Of a stretch of 35,933 nucleotides of DNA, positions 8,518 through 17,172 are shown piece by piece. The position numbers were made by a program, and so were the translations under genes. Each line of letters starts with the position of its first letter. Position 1 is the stretch's first letter. This DNA comes from JAUWVG01 sp964633715 (GTDB lineage: Bacteria > Acidobacteriota > Aminicenantia > Aminicenantales > Aminicenantaceae): positions 1 through 35,933 of the forward strand of contig CAZWHQ010000044.1 in assembly GCA_964633715.1 (NCBI GenBank). Reading direction: 5' to 3'. The notes under the pieces were generated by a model, which worked only from the letters and a program-made list of their open reading frames with translations, did not search any database and was not told the origin of the DNA.

Positions 8518-8537
8518 CCACCCCAGTCGATGTGTCC
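8518..8537 (+). repeat. Recurrent 20-bp intergenic motif, copy 2
   Basis: Reads CCACCCCAGTCGATGTGTCC, 40 bases after the SecB-like gene. It aligns without gaps to the copies at 7030 and 35249. Role unknown. Confidence 0.5.
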
Positions 8538-8670
8538 AAGGCGGGCCTATAAGCAGGAACTCATTTTATTGAAATCATCTCAAAGACCGTATAAGGTTTA
8601 GATTGGGGTAAGATTCTTCATTTTAAACATATGTCTTCACTTATCCGTATAGAAATCGAAAGCAAATCTT

Positions 8671-9246
8671 ATGGATGAAAAGGTTGTCCTCTCGCGCTGT
8701 TTGGCGGGCAGCTATGAAGCTTTTGAGGTTCTTGTGAATAAATATCAGGCAGCCGTGCTCAGATTCGCCGGCGTTATTCTAGGTGATAGGGAAACGGCCA
8801 GAGATATAACACAAGAAACCTTCATCCAGGCTTTCTTGAACTTCAAGCTCTTCGATACAAAGAGAAGTTTTAAAACCTGGCTCTACACCATTGCATACAG
8901 GAAGTGCATTGACAGTAAGCGAAGAGAAAAATTATTTTTAAATCACGTATTGAGGCCTAACAAAGCCGGCTTTCGTCAGAATAAGAAAATTATAAACTCA
9001 GGGAGACTCGAGGATTCTAATCTTTTGGGACCAGTATTACAGAAACTATCTCGAAGGGAAAGGATAGCGGTCTTACTCCAGATGAATGATGGATACTCAA
9101 CGTTAGAAATTTCTGAGGTGCTCCAGTGTTCGGAAAGTACAGCGAGGGTGACTCTTTTTAATGCGAGAAGAAAAATCAGCAAGATTTTAGAAGGAGATAA
9201 AAATGTGTGGATTTTACAGATTTTTGTATTCTATCCTGCCTTTTAA
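8671..9246 (+). CDS. ECF-type RNA polymerase sigma factor
   Basis: A 191-residue extracytoplasmic-function sigma factor. Sigma region 2 spans about 9-78 (YEAFEVLVNKYQ, ARDITQETFIQAFLNF, FKTWLYTIAYRKCID). Sigma region 4 spans about 118-170 (LSRRERIAVLLQMNDGYS, then a helix-turn-helix TLEISEVLQCSESTARVTLF). It directs RNA polymerase to a small regulon and should be held inactive by the anti-sigma factor encoded next, whose gene begins inside it with a 44-base overlap. No clear ribosome site precedes the ATG. It is the first gene of a sigma/anti-sigma/secreted-protein cassette that recurs in similar order at 33550. Confidence 0.92.
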   Translation: MDEKVVLSRCLAGSYEAFEVLVNKYQAAVLRFAGVILGDRETARDITQETFIQAFLNFKLFDTKRSFKTWLYTIAYRKCIDSKRREKLFLNHVLRPNKAGFRQNKKIINSGRLEDSNLLGPVLQKLSRRERIAVLLQMNDGYSTLEISEVLQCSESTARVTLFNARRKISKILEGDKNVWILQIFVFYPAF

Positions 9247-9706
9247 GAAAGTTAAATCTACTCTGACAAAGAAGCATTTTTTGGCATGTGAAGCCTGCCA
9301 AACAAACATCAAATTTGAAAAACTCCTGAGCGAAGTCAAAGCCATAGGAGCTTGGGCAAGTAAAGAAAACAGTTTGTGGCCCGGGATAAGGGCAAACATA
9401 CAAATTCGAGAGAGTGAAAAGGTTGCACCAGAAAAGAACTTAAAATTCCATTCATTTAGAATTTGGCGCTGGGCTGCATCTTTTGCCTTCGTATCGATTT
9501 TAGCTGCCGTAAGTTTTTTATTGCAAACAGGACAAAAAAAGATTGTTCCATCAGAAGCGGTGCAATCACTGGAGAACCTTCCAAAAGTGATCCTCAAAAA
9601 AGCCGAACTCAAAGGAATAAAAGCAAGGCCCATAATCTATCAAACGTCCACCGTGTCAATCATCTTTCTTGTTGAAGACAAAGAACCGGGGGGAACACAT
9701 GAATAA
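9203..9706 (+). CDS. Anti-sigma factor with zinc-binding HxxxCxxC motif
   Basis: A 167-residue single-pass membrane protein. Near the N-terminus His25, Cys29 and Cys32 form the HxxxCxxC signature of zinc-associated anti-sigma domains. A transmembrane helix lies at about 88-108 (WAASFAFVSILAAVSFLL), placing the sigma-binding part in the cytoplasm and the last 60 residues in the periplasm. The start at 9203 is supported by AAGGAG at 9191-9196. The gene overlaps the sigma gene by 44 bases and the next gene by eight bases (ATGAATAA). It presumably binds and inhibits the upstream sigma factor until an envelope signal releases it. Confidence 0.8.
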   Translation: MCGFYRFLYSILPFKKVKSTLTKKHFLACEACQTNIKFEKLLSEVKAIGAWASKENSLWPGIRANIQIRESEKVAPEKNLKFHSFRIWRWAASFAFVSILAAVSFLLQTGQKKIVPSEAVQSLENLPKVILKKAELKGIKARPIIYQTSTVSIIFLVEDKEPGGTHE

Positions 9707-10124
9707 GACAAAAAAGAAAATCATAGGGATAGGTATGATTTTATTCCTCGGCTGCTTTATGTTTGCAGAAGAGCAGATAGTGATCGAGTCAAAGCTTTTC
9801 AGAGGATTGAATAAGGTTTTTCAGATACCGCATATTGACCACTTGATATCCGGAAATATGATTTGGGACGGCGAAAGGGGAATTTTAGAAGAAACATTTT
9901 CCTTTGATGAATTTAGCTATCCGATTCAATTTTCTCCGCAGGTCATATCTGAGAATAGCGTTAATCTCAAGATTGAAATGTTCAGAGAAAAAAAAACAGA
10001 AAAACTTTTGGATACAGAGATTGTTGTTAATTTCGACAAACCAGTAATTTTCGGATTTCCCATCAACGGTAACACATACTTTTTATCCATCAATTTAACG
10101 AGAGGCGGCGCGGCGGTTTATTAA
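9699..10124 (+). CDS. Exported protein, 5' part of a frameshifted TonB-domain gene
   Basis: Starting at the ATG overlapping the anti-sigma stop, this encodes 141 residues with an N-terminal export segment (IIGIGMILFLGCFMFAEEQ; a Cys is present but the lipobox is poor). The body is beta-rich and ends in the strand FLSINLTRGG followed by an early stop. In the -1 frame the reading continues without interruption from GGLLSGEIIKLPGS into a TonB C-terminal-like segment, so the stop at 10122 probably results from a one-base change in the GC-rich run at 10104-10116. It would have been the periplasmic product of the sigma/anti-sigma operon. An alternative start at TTG 9669 is unlikely. Confidence 0.65.
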   Translation: MNKTKKKIIGIGMILFLGCFMFAEEQIVIESKLFRGLNKVFQIPHIDHLISGNMIWDGERGILEETFSFDEFSYPIQFSPQVISENSVNLKIEMFREKKTEKLLDTEIVVNFDKPVIFGFPINGNTYFLSINLTRGGAAVY

Positions 10125-10291
10125 GCGGGGAGATTATAAAACTCCCGGGTTCGACTCACATCATGATACCGCCCAGACCGGTTTACAAGTTTAATCCGGT
10201 TTATCCGTTCGAGAGCAGAAACAAGCGAATTGAGGGGACCGTCATATTAGAGGTTTCCACTGATCAAAAAGGGTCAGTCAAAGGTGCTTGA
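10115..10291 (+). pseudogene. TonB C-terminal domain fragment, out of frame
   Basis: This is the out-of-frame continuation of the gene at 9699. It reads GLLSGEIIKLPGSTHIMIPP, then RPVYKFNPVYPFESRNKRIE, then GTVILEVSTDQKGSVKGA, then TGA at 10289. The order matches the first half of a TonB C-terminal domain, for comparison the PNYPEILKKEG and GSVRRA segments in the protein at 5591. The second half of the domain is missing: at the stop the similarity switches abruptly to the C-terminal part of a propeller protein. This implies a deletion that joined two genes after or along with the frameshift. Confidence 0.65.
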
Positions 10292-10626
10292 GGAATATAA
10301 AAAAGCCTTTTTCGATCGTTATCCAAGCAACCACCCCTACAGGACCAATTGTTATTTCTCCAACCACTGGCCTCCTTTTAGGTATTTATTTCCAGATGAT
10401 GAAGGAAGGCTCTATGTCATGACTTATGAGAAAGGTGAAAAGCCAGGTGAGTTTCTTTACGATATCTTTAACCGTGAAGGGGTCTTCATCGGCAGGACCA
10501 AACTAAACAATATAGACAACAACCGCCCCACGCCCGTGAAAGCGAAAAAAAAACCGCTTTTATCATCTCCATGTAAAAGATAGCGGCTACAAAGAACTCA
10601 AGGTATTTAAAATGAGGTGGGAGTGA
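10286..10626 (+). pseudogene. C-terminal fragment of a beta-propeller gene
   Basis: From EEYKKAFFDRYPS onward the translation aligns with the last third of the propeller protein at 14647 (IEEFKRRYPD, then DEKGQIFVRTYE, YYDVFDPEGRYFARF). The corresponding segments here are DDEGRLYVMTYEKG and YDIFNREGVFIGRT. The frame breaks in the A-run near 10543-10552, after which the family terminus continues in another frame as RFYHLHVKDSGYKELKVFKM and ends RWE at 10626. There is no start codon or ribosome site of its own; the open stretch from GTG 10284 is an accident of the fusion. It is dead on two counts: a missing N-terminal two thirds and a frameshift. Confidence 0.75.
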
Positions 10627-10660
10627 TCAAGAACTGGGATCAGATATAAGAAGGGATCTG
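10627..10660 (+). pseudogene. 3'-tail remnant of a second propeller gene
   Basis: Thirty-odd bases read AAGAACTGGGATCAGAT, then AAGAAGGGAT. They match almost exactly the last codons (KNWDQIKEGI) of the propeller gene ending at 28037. This tail type differs from the RWE ending just before it, so it derives from a different paralogue. Confidence 0.55.
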
Positions 10661-10699
10661 ATTCCGATTACAACAAAACTAAACAGCTTGTTTGTGGTC

Positions 10700-10709
10700 A
10701 TCGTATTTA
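10700..10709 (+). promoter_or_regulatory. ATCGTATT element before propeller gene
   Basis: ATCGTATTTA ends 28 bases before the ATG at 10738. Equivalent sequences lie at the same distance before the genes at 17173 and 26895 and before the lost start of the 18.6-kb pseudogene. A promoter core is inferred from this constant spacing. Confidence 0.35.
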
Positions 10710-10737
10710 GCATCAGAAGGATAAGTTCTGGGGAAGC

Positions 10738-11883
10738 ATGGAAAAAAATCTACTCAAAATATTTATATTTGTATTCATAATTGTGTCCCCCTGCTGTCAA
10801 AAGAATGTAGTCGAGAGCACCCTCTCAATCGAGGATGCAGAAGATATCATTTATATAGAAAACAGCGATAAACCGCTGTCTTCAACATTTGAATTGGAAT
10901 TTACCCAGGATTTGTCTCTTTTTGAAGATGATTGGTGGCCTTTGTCACTTCTGATTGATGAACAGGGGAATATATATGTAAGAACAGGTCCAGAAATAGT
11001 TTTGAGGAAATTTTCTCCTGATGGAACTGAAATAGCTAGGAATGAATTTCCAAAGGGTCAAGCCCCGGGAGAATTTAACGGTTTTGATCCTTGTTTGTCA
11101 AAAAATGGAAATCTCTACATAGCGGATTGGTCTCAACGCAGACTCACTGTATTGGATGCAAGCTTTAAAATTTTAGAACTTTCAAAATTGAAGCTGTATG
11201 GTTTTATCTTTAGACTTGATTCAAGAAACAACATGTATTTTTTATCCGTAGAACTGCTGCCGAATACTACGGATAGACAGAAACTTGTTTTCACAAAGTG
11301 TTCTCCTTCGGGAGAACCGGAACTAAGAATTCATGAATATGAATGGGGCCTATATAGAGATAATAACGGTATATACCATTCTGATGCTTTCCGAACTCAA
11401 CTCAGATACAAAATTGATTCTAAAGACAATGCTTATTATGCAGTCACAAATAAATATGAAATCTATGTCATCTCTCCGGATGGAAAAGTCATAAAAAGAA
11501 TTACAAAAAAAGGCAAATCAAGAAAACTCACGCAGATTGAGATAAATAGTTTTGAGCCGGAGAAACCCAATTCGAGATACGTAACTGATATACCAGAGAA
11601 TATGCCATATATAGCTGATCTTTTTGTGCTGGAGAACGATTTTTTACTGGTGATAACTTTTGAAAGTGGTCTGGACGATAATTTTCTGCTTGGGGATTTA
11701 TTTGATGACAAAGGAATGTATTTGGCACGTGTCCAAGTCCCAAAATATTATAGATGGAACTACTTGATTCAGCCAAACATAAAAGGAGCAGTCTTGAAGA
11801 ATAATTGCTTTTATACTATCGAGTCTGATGAGAACGAAGAATGTTTCTGGGTGAAACGGTATAAAATAAAATTGACAAATTAA
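10738..11883 (+). CDS. 6-bladed beta-propeller lipoprotein
   Basis: A 381-residue lipoprotein with a signal peptide ending SPCC (Cys19 or Cys20 lipidated). Propeller blades include DEQGNIYVRTGPEIVLRKFS, a variant hallmark GQAPGE at 107-112 in place of GQGPGE, NGNLYIADWSQRRLTVLD and KDNAYYAVTNKYEIYVIS. The C-terminus ends FWVKRYKIKL, the usual last strand. It lacks the WxGxIE...VVKNP leader segment of most paralogues here, so it belongs to a more divergent branch. It follows 110 bases after the remains of other propeller genes and is probably monocistronic. Expected location is membrane-anchored on the periplasmic or outer side; ligand unknown. Confidence 0.85.
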   Translation: MEKNLLKIFIFVFIIVSPCCQKNVVESTLSIEDAEDIIYIENSDKPLSSTFELEFTQDLSLFEDDWWPLSLLIDEQGNIYVRTGPEIVLRKFSPDGTEIARNEFPKGQAPGEFNGFDPCLSKNGNLYIADWSQRRLTVLDASFKILELSKLKLYGFIFRLDSRNNMYFLSVELLPNTTDRQKLVFTKCSPSGEPELRIHEYEWGLYRDNNGIYHSDAFRTQLRYKIDSKDNAYYAVTNKYEIYVISPDGKVIKRITKKGKSRKLTQIEINSFEPEKPNSRYVTDIPENMPYIADLFVLENDFLLVITFESGLDDNFLLGDLFDDKGMYLARVQVPKYYRWNYLIQPNIKGAVLKNNCFYTIESDENEECFWVKRYKIKLTN

Positions 11884-11965
11884 GCTATGTGGATTCGAAT
11901 GTCTAAATGAATTCTCTGCATACAATTTGACCTCGTTATTTCTAGTAAACAAACCATTTTCGCCT

Positions 11966-11975
11966 ATCGTATTGA
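11966..11975 (+). promoter_or_regulatory. ATCGTATT element in ABC upstream region
   Basis: ATCGTATTGA resembles the element before propeller genes, but it lies about 98 bases before the ABC gene. It may be a leftover or may serve a longer leader. Weak evidence. Confidence 0.2.
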
Positions 11976-12010
11976 GTATTGATAATCAAAGGGAAGATTG
12001 TTTCTGATTT

Positions 12011-12038
12011 AATCACTTGATTGATTAGTAAATCACTT
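12011..12038 (+). promoter_or_regulatory. Possible operator before ABC exporter
   Basis: AATCACTT occurs at 12011-12018 and again at 12031-12038, exactly 20 bases apart. The first copy is part of an inverted repeat AATCA-ct-TGATT at 12011-12022. Two-turn spacing suits a dimeric repressor. No regulator gene is adjacent, so the role is speculative. Confidence 0.3.
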
Positions 12039-12063
12039 CAATCTTTATGATGAAAATACTCAA

Positions 12064-12837
12064 GTGAAAGCTTTAGAATTAAAGGGAATCACAAAAAAAT
12101 ATAGAATCTTTCCTGCTGTTGATAACGTTAGTTTTTCTGTAGAATCCGGAGAAATTTTAGGATATCTTGGCCCGAATGGGGCAGGGAAAACCACAACAAT
12201 CAAAATGTTAGCCGGGCTTCTCGATCCAACTCAAGGACATATATATTTTGATCGGAAGAAAATAAGCGACGATTTATACAGTTTTAAAGAGAGAATTGGT
12301 TATATCCCTGAAGAATCAGAGATCTATTCGCATCTTAGTGCTTTTGATTATCTATTATTAGTTGGGCGTCTTCGTGACATTCCTGAAAAAACATTAGAAA
12401 AAAAAATTGAGCTGTTTATGTCACTCTTTAAGTTGTCAACAGATAAGCACTCTCCTATATCATCCTTTTCTAAAGGAATGATACAAAAAGTGCTCATATC
12501 GGCTGCATTCCTACATGATCCTGAATTACTTTTACTCGATGAACCTCTATCTGGGTTGGATGTTACCACCGGGCTGATAATGAGAGACTTGATAAGAAAA
12601 CAGGCTGATGAGGGGAAAATTGTTATCTATTCCTCCCATATTCTCGAGGTCGTAGAAAAAATATGCACAAGAATTATTATCATTCACAAAGGACAAATTG
12701 TTGCCGACGATTCAGTTGATAATTTGAGAAATCTAATGAAACTTCCTTCCCTCGCAGAGATTTTTAATCAGTTGGTTGATAGTGAAGATACCGAAAATGT
12801 AGTCGCCGATTTAACAGAAGCAATCAAACTTCAATAG
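12064..12837 (+). CDS. ABC transporter ATP-binding protein
   Basis: A 257-residue nucleotide-binding subunit starting at GTG. Walker A GPNGAGKTT lies at 36-44, followed by an ABC signature-like SKGMIQK at 136-142 (SGGQ degenerate, as in many ABC-2-type exporters), Walker B LLLLDEP at 155-161 and switch His192. The segment GYIPEE replaces a Q-loop glutamine, a common feature of the exporter-type subgroup. It hydrolyses ATP to drive the membrane subunit encoded 15 bases downstream. The substrate cannot be told from sequence. In-frame stops upstream exclude a longer start. Confidence 0.93.
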   Translation: MKALELKGITKKYRIFPAVDNVSFSVESGEILGYLGPNGAGKTTTIKMLAGLLDPTQGHIYFDRKKISDDLYSFKERIGYIPEESEIYSHLSAFDYLLLVGRLRDIPEKTLEKKIELFMSLFKLSTDKHSPISSFSKGMIQKVLISAAFLHDPELLLLDEPLSGLDVTTGLIMRDLIRKQADEGKIVIYSSHILEVVEKICTRIIIIHKGQIVADDSVDNLRNLMKLPSLAEIFNQLVDSEDTENVVADLTEAIKLQ

Positions 12838-12852
12838 CGCTCTTTTAATCGA

Positions 12853-14595
12853 ATGTTATTCATAAAAAATACCCGCGGATATTTTCGAAAACGTACAAAA
12901 AAATATATTGTACTCACAAAACATTTCTACCAGAGACTTTTTTTAAATGATGTCGTTGCCTTTGAAGAACAGATGCAAGAGAGAATCATCGGCATATTAT
13001 CAATACTCGCTGTCTTAAGTGGTCTATTGGCATATGGCTTTCTTGGTAAATATAGCTTGATACCTGATAGTGGACAATCATGGATAGAGAAACTAGGCAT
13101 GATAACTTTCGCAATGCTTATTATGGGCCTTATTGCAGTCTTGGAATGGGATGTTATCATTCTCGATTCGAGGGATTATGCTAATTTAAACTCCTTACCT
13201 ATCAAAACAGGATCTCTCATAATAGCCAAATTCTCGAGCCTTTTTCTATTTGTAGGCTTATTTGCTCTAAGTATAAACTCTATCTCTACTCTTATTTTCA
13301 TTGGTCTTCTTCCTCATTGGCAATCTTCTAGCTTATTTTATTTCATCCAATTTGGATTAGCCCATATTACATCTATGTTTCTTGCGATGTTTTTTGCATT
13401 TTTTATAAACGTAGTAATCATTGGAATTCTAATGGCTGTTCTTGGATCTAGAATATTTAATCGTTTATCAACATATATAAGGTCAGTTCTCTTAATAATC
13501 CATGTTTTTGCTTTTTCCTTTTACATGAAATTGTTGTTTTCTGGAGTTTCTGAATTTGAACCTTTGACGCAAATTAAAGATATTGATTTATTTCTGAGGA
13601 AGCTTTCAGTTTATTTCCCTCCAATGTGGTTTGCTGACCTTTATGAGTCGCTTCTTGGTAATAAGAGTCTTTCATTTCATGGATCACTATATTATGCGTT
13701 AATTGGATTGGTACTGATGGCAGGGATATTTTATTTAACCACCGGGATTGGCTATAGACGTTATCTTCAGAAGTCGGGTACCTCAGGCGGTAAAAAAGCA
13801 CATCTTAATAAACTAATAATTATTACTAACAGAGCACTCAACAAAACTCTTTTAAGAAATAACATCCAGCGTGCAGTTTTCTATTTTTATAGAAATACGC
13901 TTAAAACAAGTATAGTCCACAGAATGCAGCTTGCATCCTTTATTGCCGTTGGGGTAGGGATCGTGTCTTTTCAAATCGTAATTCAAGACATTATTAAAAA
14001 GGGATCAATCAATGAAAGCACAGCTTTAATCTCGATTCCACTGACTATGTCTTTTTTTCTGTTGTTGGGTCTTCGTGAAAATGTAAATATACCGATTTCA
14101 CTTGAGGCCAATTGGATCTTTCAATTAACGGAAAAAAAATATATAAAGCACTATTTTTCGGGTTTAAGAAAGGGAATAATAATTTTGAATGTACTCCCTT
14201 TATTCATATTGCTTTTCATTTTTTATGTTTTTCTACTGGGTTGGGTATCCGCAGCCTACCACTGTCTCTTTGGTTTCTTTATGACTGTACTTGTGATGGA
14301 ACTATTTTTCCTGAAGAGTAATAAAATCCCATTTGCCTGTTCCTATCTCCCAGGAAAAGAAAAAATACAGCTATTTTGGATCTTTTATATATTTCTATTC
14401 GTATCCTATCTAAAAATTACTAGTTGGATTGAATTAAAGCTGCTTAAAGCTCCTTCAAATTTTTTCATCTTCTACTCTGTTATTATTTTCCTTCTCATTT
14501 GTGTACGTATTTATCAGCATCTCTTTTTCTATCAAAAAATAAATATCAAGTATCAAGAGGAAGTCGAACCAGTATTAATAAGTCTTAGACTTTAA
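12853..14595 (+). CDS. ABC transporter membrane subunit
   Basis: A 580-residue, strongly hydrophobic protein with roughly ten to twelve membrane helices, beginning at about residue 47 and continuing through segments near 84-104, 124-150, 155-200 and a C-terminal cluster after 430. No nucleotide-binding or peptidase domain is visible. Its position 15 bases after the ATPase gene marks it as the permease of an ABC-2-like exporter; the duplicated helix clusters suggest two fused halves. No convincing ribosome site is seen, consistent with coupling to the ATPase gene. A propeller gene follows 51 bases on and may be cotranscribed, though it has its own strong ribosome site. Confidence 0.82.
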   Translation: MLFIKNTRGYFRKRTKKYIVLTKHFYQRLFLNDVVAFEEQMQERIIGILSILAVLSGLLAYGFLGKYSLIPDSGQSWIEKLGMITFAMLIMGLIAVLEWDVIILDSRDYANLNSLPIKTGSLIIAKFSSLFLFVGLFALSINSISTLIFIGLLPHWQSSSLFYFIQFGLAHITSMFLAMFFAFFINVVIIGILMAVLGSRIFNRLSTYIRSVLLIIHVFAFSFYMKLLFSGVSEFEPLTQIKDIDLFLRKLSVYFPPMWFADLYESLLGNKSLSFHGSLYYALIGLVLMAGIFYLTTGIGYRRYLQKSGTSGGKKAHLNKLIIITNRALNKTLLRNNIQRAVFYFYRNTLKTSIVHRMQLASFIAVGVGIVSFQIVIQDIIKKGSINESTALISIPLTMSFFLLLGLRENVNIPISLEANWIFQLTEKKYIKHYFSGLRKGIIILNVLPLFILLFIFYVFLLGWVSAAYHCLFGFFMTVLVMELFFLKSNKIPFACSYLPGKEKIQLFWIFYIFLFVSYLKITSWIELKLLKAPSNFFIFYSVIIFLLICVRIYQHLFFYQKINIKYQEEVEPVLISLRL

Positions 14596-14646
14596 TTATC
14601 CATATGGAAACATTAGTTCTAATTTTTTCAAACAGGGGAGGGTGTC

Positions 14647-15783
14647 ATGAGAATACTTATTAAGAAAATAAAGTGGATAACCTCATGTCTATTAATTTTT
14701 GCCCTATTTTCAACTCTGCTTCTTGCTCAAAAAGTAAAAATTGAAAATAAAGAAGGTGTGATTGTCGTACACAATCCCAAAAAACCCGTTGATTTACCAG
14801 GTATACCAAACACCCTTAAATTGATAGAAGATCTCCGGATAGGTATCGAATCAGGAGATGAGAATTATATGTTTTCCCAATTGAATTCGATTCAAGTCAG
14901 CGATAAAGAAGAGGTTATTGTTTACGATGGGAAAGAGGTTTTGATTAAAGTCTTTGATAAGAACGGAAAATTTATTAGAAAATTCGGTCAAAAGGGTCAA
15001 GGGCCTGGAGAAATCCAAAGGGTCTCCTATATAAACCTTATTGGAGAAAACATAAATGTAATGGATCTTGGAAACAACCGTTTTTCTTACTACTCAATCG
15101 AAGGTAAGTGTATTAAGGAAATTCCAACTGGAAAATATAGACCATATGATGCCAAATCTGACTCCAGGGGAAATGTTTATGGTTATGTCCTTATTTTAGG
15201 TGATCCTGTAACTCTGGATTTAGTTAAGTTTAATGAAGAATTCGAACCGACAAAAACAATAACTTCAAGGGAAATGCCTAAAGAACCACCTCCTGCTGAA
15301 CTTATGGAACTCATTCGCTTCCAAATAATTAAGGATGATGGTTTGATTTGGGGAAGGACCTATGCATATGAATTTAATATCCTTGATAAAAATGGCAATC
15401 TGATCAGACAAATTAAAAAAGACAATACTCCCATAAGAATAACAAAAGACAATTTAATCGAGGAGTTCAAGAGAAGATACCCGGACAAAAAAATCCCTCC
15501 TAAACTTCCGAGAATTCCTGATCATTTTCCTAGCCATTTTCCTGTTTTTGAAAACTTTATCTGTGATGAAAAAGGTCAAATCTTTGTGCGTACATATGAG
15601 AGAGACTCGGAAGATAATGTCTACTATGATGTCTTTGATCCTGAAGGAAGATATTTTGCACGGTTTGTCCTTCCTTTTGAAGAAAAAGTTACTGTGGTCA
15701 AAAAGAATAAGATGTACTGTATAATCCATGGTGATAAAGAAGGGATCCCTATGATTAAACGCTATGAGATGAAGTGGGAATAA
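14647..15783 (+). CDS. 6-bladed beta-propeller protein, secreted
   Basis: A 378-residue protein with a signal peptide ending LLLAQ (residue 28) and no lipobox, so it is probably soluble or periplasmic, unlike most paralogues here. It has a leader segment GVIVVHNPKKP, then EDLRIGIESGDENYMF, the GQGPGE hallmark at 117-122, and the last blade region RIPDHFPSHFPVFENF, DEKGQIFVRTYE, terminating RYEMKWE. It is the closest visible relative of the propeller fragment at 10286-10626. A purine-rich AGGGGAGGG site precedes the ATG. It lies 51 bases downstream of the ABC exporter, which makes a functional link possible but unproven. Confidence 0.86.
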   Translation: MRILIKKIKWITSCLLIFALFSTLLLAQKVKIENKEGVIVVHNPKKPVDLPGIPNTLKLIEDLRIGIESGDENYMFSQLNSIQVSDKEEVIVYDGKEVLIKVFDKNGKFIRKFGQKGQGPGEIQRVSYINLIGENINVMDLGNNRFSYYSIEGKCIKEIPTGKYRPYDAKSDSRGNVYGYVLILGDPVTLDLVKFNEEFEPTKTITSREMPKEPPPAELMELIRFQIIKDDGLIWGRTYAYEFNILDKNGNLIRQIKKDNTPIRITKDNLIEEFKRRYPDKKIPPKLPRIPDHFPSHFPVFENFICDEKGQIFVRTYERDSEDNVYYDVFDPEGRYFARFVLPFEEKVTVVKKNKMYCIIHGDKEGIPMIKRYEMKWE

Positions 15784-15870
15784 GAATCGAAGTCACATTT
15801 TGCCCTGTTTTAAAGTAAACAAACATAATAGAATTAATAGTCTTGTTCAAACAAAAAGCTAGGAGAAGAT

Positions 15871-17043
15871 ATGAAGCAAAAAATATTTCTTATTTTGGTG
15901 TGTTTTTCTGCTTTTTTTCTTAATTCTTCTGAATTGGAAGAGACTCAAAAGCCACAGTGGAAGGGAGAAATTGAGTATGAGAATGGAATAAAAGTTATTA
16001 AAAATCCACTAGAACCATTGTATGGAAAAATAGAATTTGAATTAGAGGAAGATTTGAGGATAGGCAGTGAAAATGATGACAATTATATGTTTTATCGAAT
16101 CAGAGGGATGGCCGTTGATTCTGAGGAAAATATCTTTGTCGCTGACATGTCAAATTTCAGAATTCAAAAATTCGGCAAAAACGGAAATTACCTCAAAACA
16201 ATAGGAAGGTCAGGACAGGGTCCCGGAGAATTTGAGCAACCCACCAAAATACAAATAGATAGATTGGCGGGAGATATCTATGTAAGAGACAGGATTATGT
16301 CTTTAGAAATCTTTAATAAAAATGGCGATTTCAAGACATCTATAACTTCGAAAAATATGATCGTAGATTTTTTTCCTTTTGATGAAAGTTTTATCCTTGC
16401 CTTAGTCAGTAAAACAGCAGAAGAGGATTTATCCAGTGTACATATTTTATGCAGCCTTGATAATAAAGGCGAAATACAAAGTCCTATTGCTCAATTTCCT
16501 CACCCAAGGCTAACGAGGAGAATGAATTCGGGTGGAACCTTCTCCACGAGTACCGGCCACGAATTATCCTTACATTTTACTGTTCTCAATCAAGAGAAAA
16601 TTGTGTTTGGCTATTCCAAGGATTATGAGCTGAACATTATCGATAGAGATGGGAAATCACAAATTATTGTCAGGAAAAATGATCCAAAGCCCAAATTTTC
16701 TTCCAAGGAACAGAGCGATTATAAAAGCATTAAATTTCCCGTTCCGGAATTTAAACCTTATTTTTATTCAATTTTCAGCGATACAAATGGACGGATATAT
16801 GTCCAGAGAAATAAATCCGAAGATGTCATTCGAGGGTATGGTCCGCTCGATATAATGGATAAAGAAGTCGATATCTTCAGCCAAGATGGTTATTATTTAT
16901 ATAAAGCAGTTCTGCCTCCCAATACAAGCCTCATCAAAGATGGATTTCTCTATACCCGGGAAGTGAATGAAGATGAAGGCATGGAGTACATAAAAAGATA
17001 CAAAATCAAAAACTGGGATTTGATAAAAGAGGGCATATCTTAA
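15871..17043 (+). CDS. 6-bladed beta-propeller protein, KNWDxIKEG tail type
   Basis: A 390-residue exported protein with an N-terminal hydrophobic signal (residues 1-20), a leader WKGEIEYENGIKVIKNP, GQGPGE at 115-120 and a blade IFVADMSNFRIQKFGKNGNY. Its closest relative in the window is the protein at 26895, with long near-identical stretches through residue 130 and the same extended tail KIKNWDxIKEGI. The pseudogene interrupted by the IS element at 18.7 kb and the short remnant at 10627 belong to the same subtype. AGGAG precedes the ATG. Ligand unknown; the tail beyond the last blade is specific to this subtype. Confidence 0.87.
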   Translation: MKQKIFLILVCFSAFFLNSSELEETQKPQWKGEIEYENGIKVIKNPLEPLYGKIEFELEEDLRIGSENDDNYMFYRIRGMAVDSEENIFVADMSNFRIQKFGKNGNYLKTIGRSGQGPGEFEQPTKIQIDRLAGDIYVRDRIMSLEIFNKNGDFKTSITSKNMIVDFFPFDESFILALVSKTAEEDLSSVHILCSLDNKGEIQSPIAQFPHPRLTRRMNSGGTFSTSTGHELSLHFTVLNQEKIVFGYSKDYELNIIDRDGKSQIIVRKNDPKPKFSSKEQSDYKSIKFPVPEFKPYFYSIFSDTNGRIYVQRNKSEDVIRGYGPLDIMDKEVDIFSQDGYYLYKAVLPPNTSLIKDGFLYTREVNEDEGMEYIKRYKIKNWDLIKEGIS

Positions 17044-17132
17044 AATAGAACTACTTATCAATAATTTCATATGTATTTAAATCCATCAATCTGATCTGTC
17101 CTAATATTTGGCTAAAGATCTAATAAGTCATT

Positions 17133-17142
17133 ATCGTATTTA
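17133..17142 (+). promoter_or_regulatory. ATCGTATT element before propeller gene
   Basis: ATCGTATTTA is identical over ten bases to the element at 10700. Counted from the GTG start at 17173 it lies at nearly the same distance. Promoter role inferred. Confidence 0.35.
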
Positions 17143-17172
17143 TCGATAACAGGTGAGGTGCAGGAGGAAATC

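Noticed and set aside
9214..9633. Minus-strand coding sequence of 139 codons
   Set aside because: It lies opposite the anti-sigma gene, which has a strong ribosome site, a zinc motif and operon overlap; the antisense translation shows no family features.
10104..10124. Programmed frameshift joining the two parts of the TonB-type gene
   Set aside because: No slippery heptamer or downstream structure is evident and the second part is itself truncated, so decay is the simpler explanation.
10284..10583. Independent small gene of 99 codons from GTG
   Set aside because: It has no ribosome site, lacks a signal peptide and aligns only with the C-terminal third of propeller proteins, with a frameshift before the true terminus.
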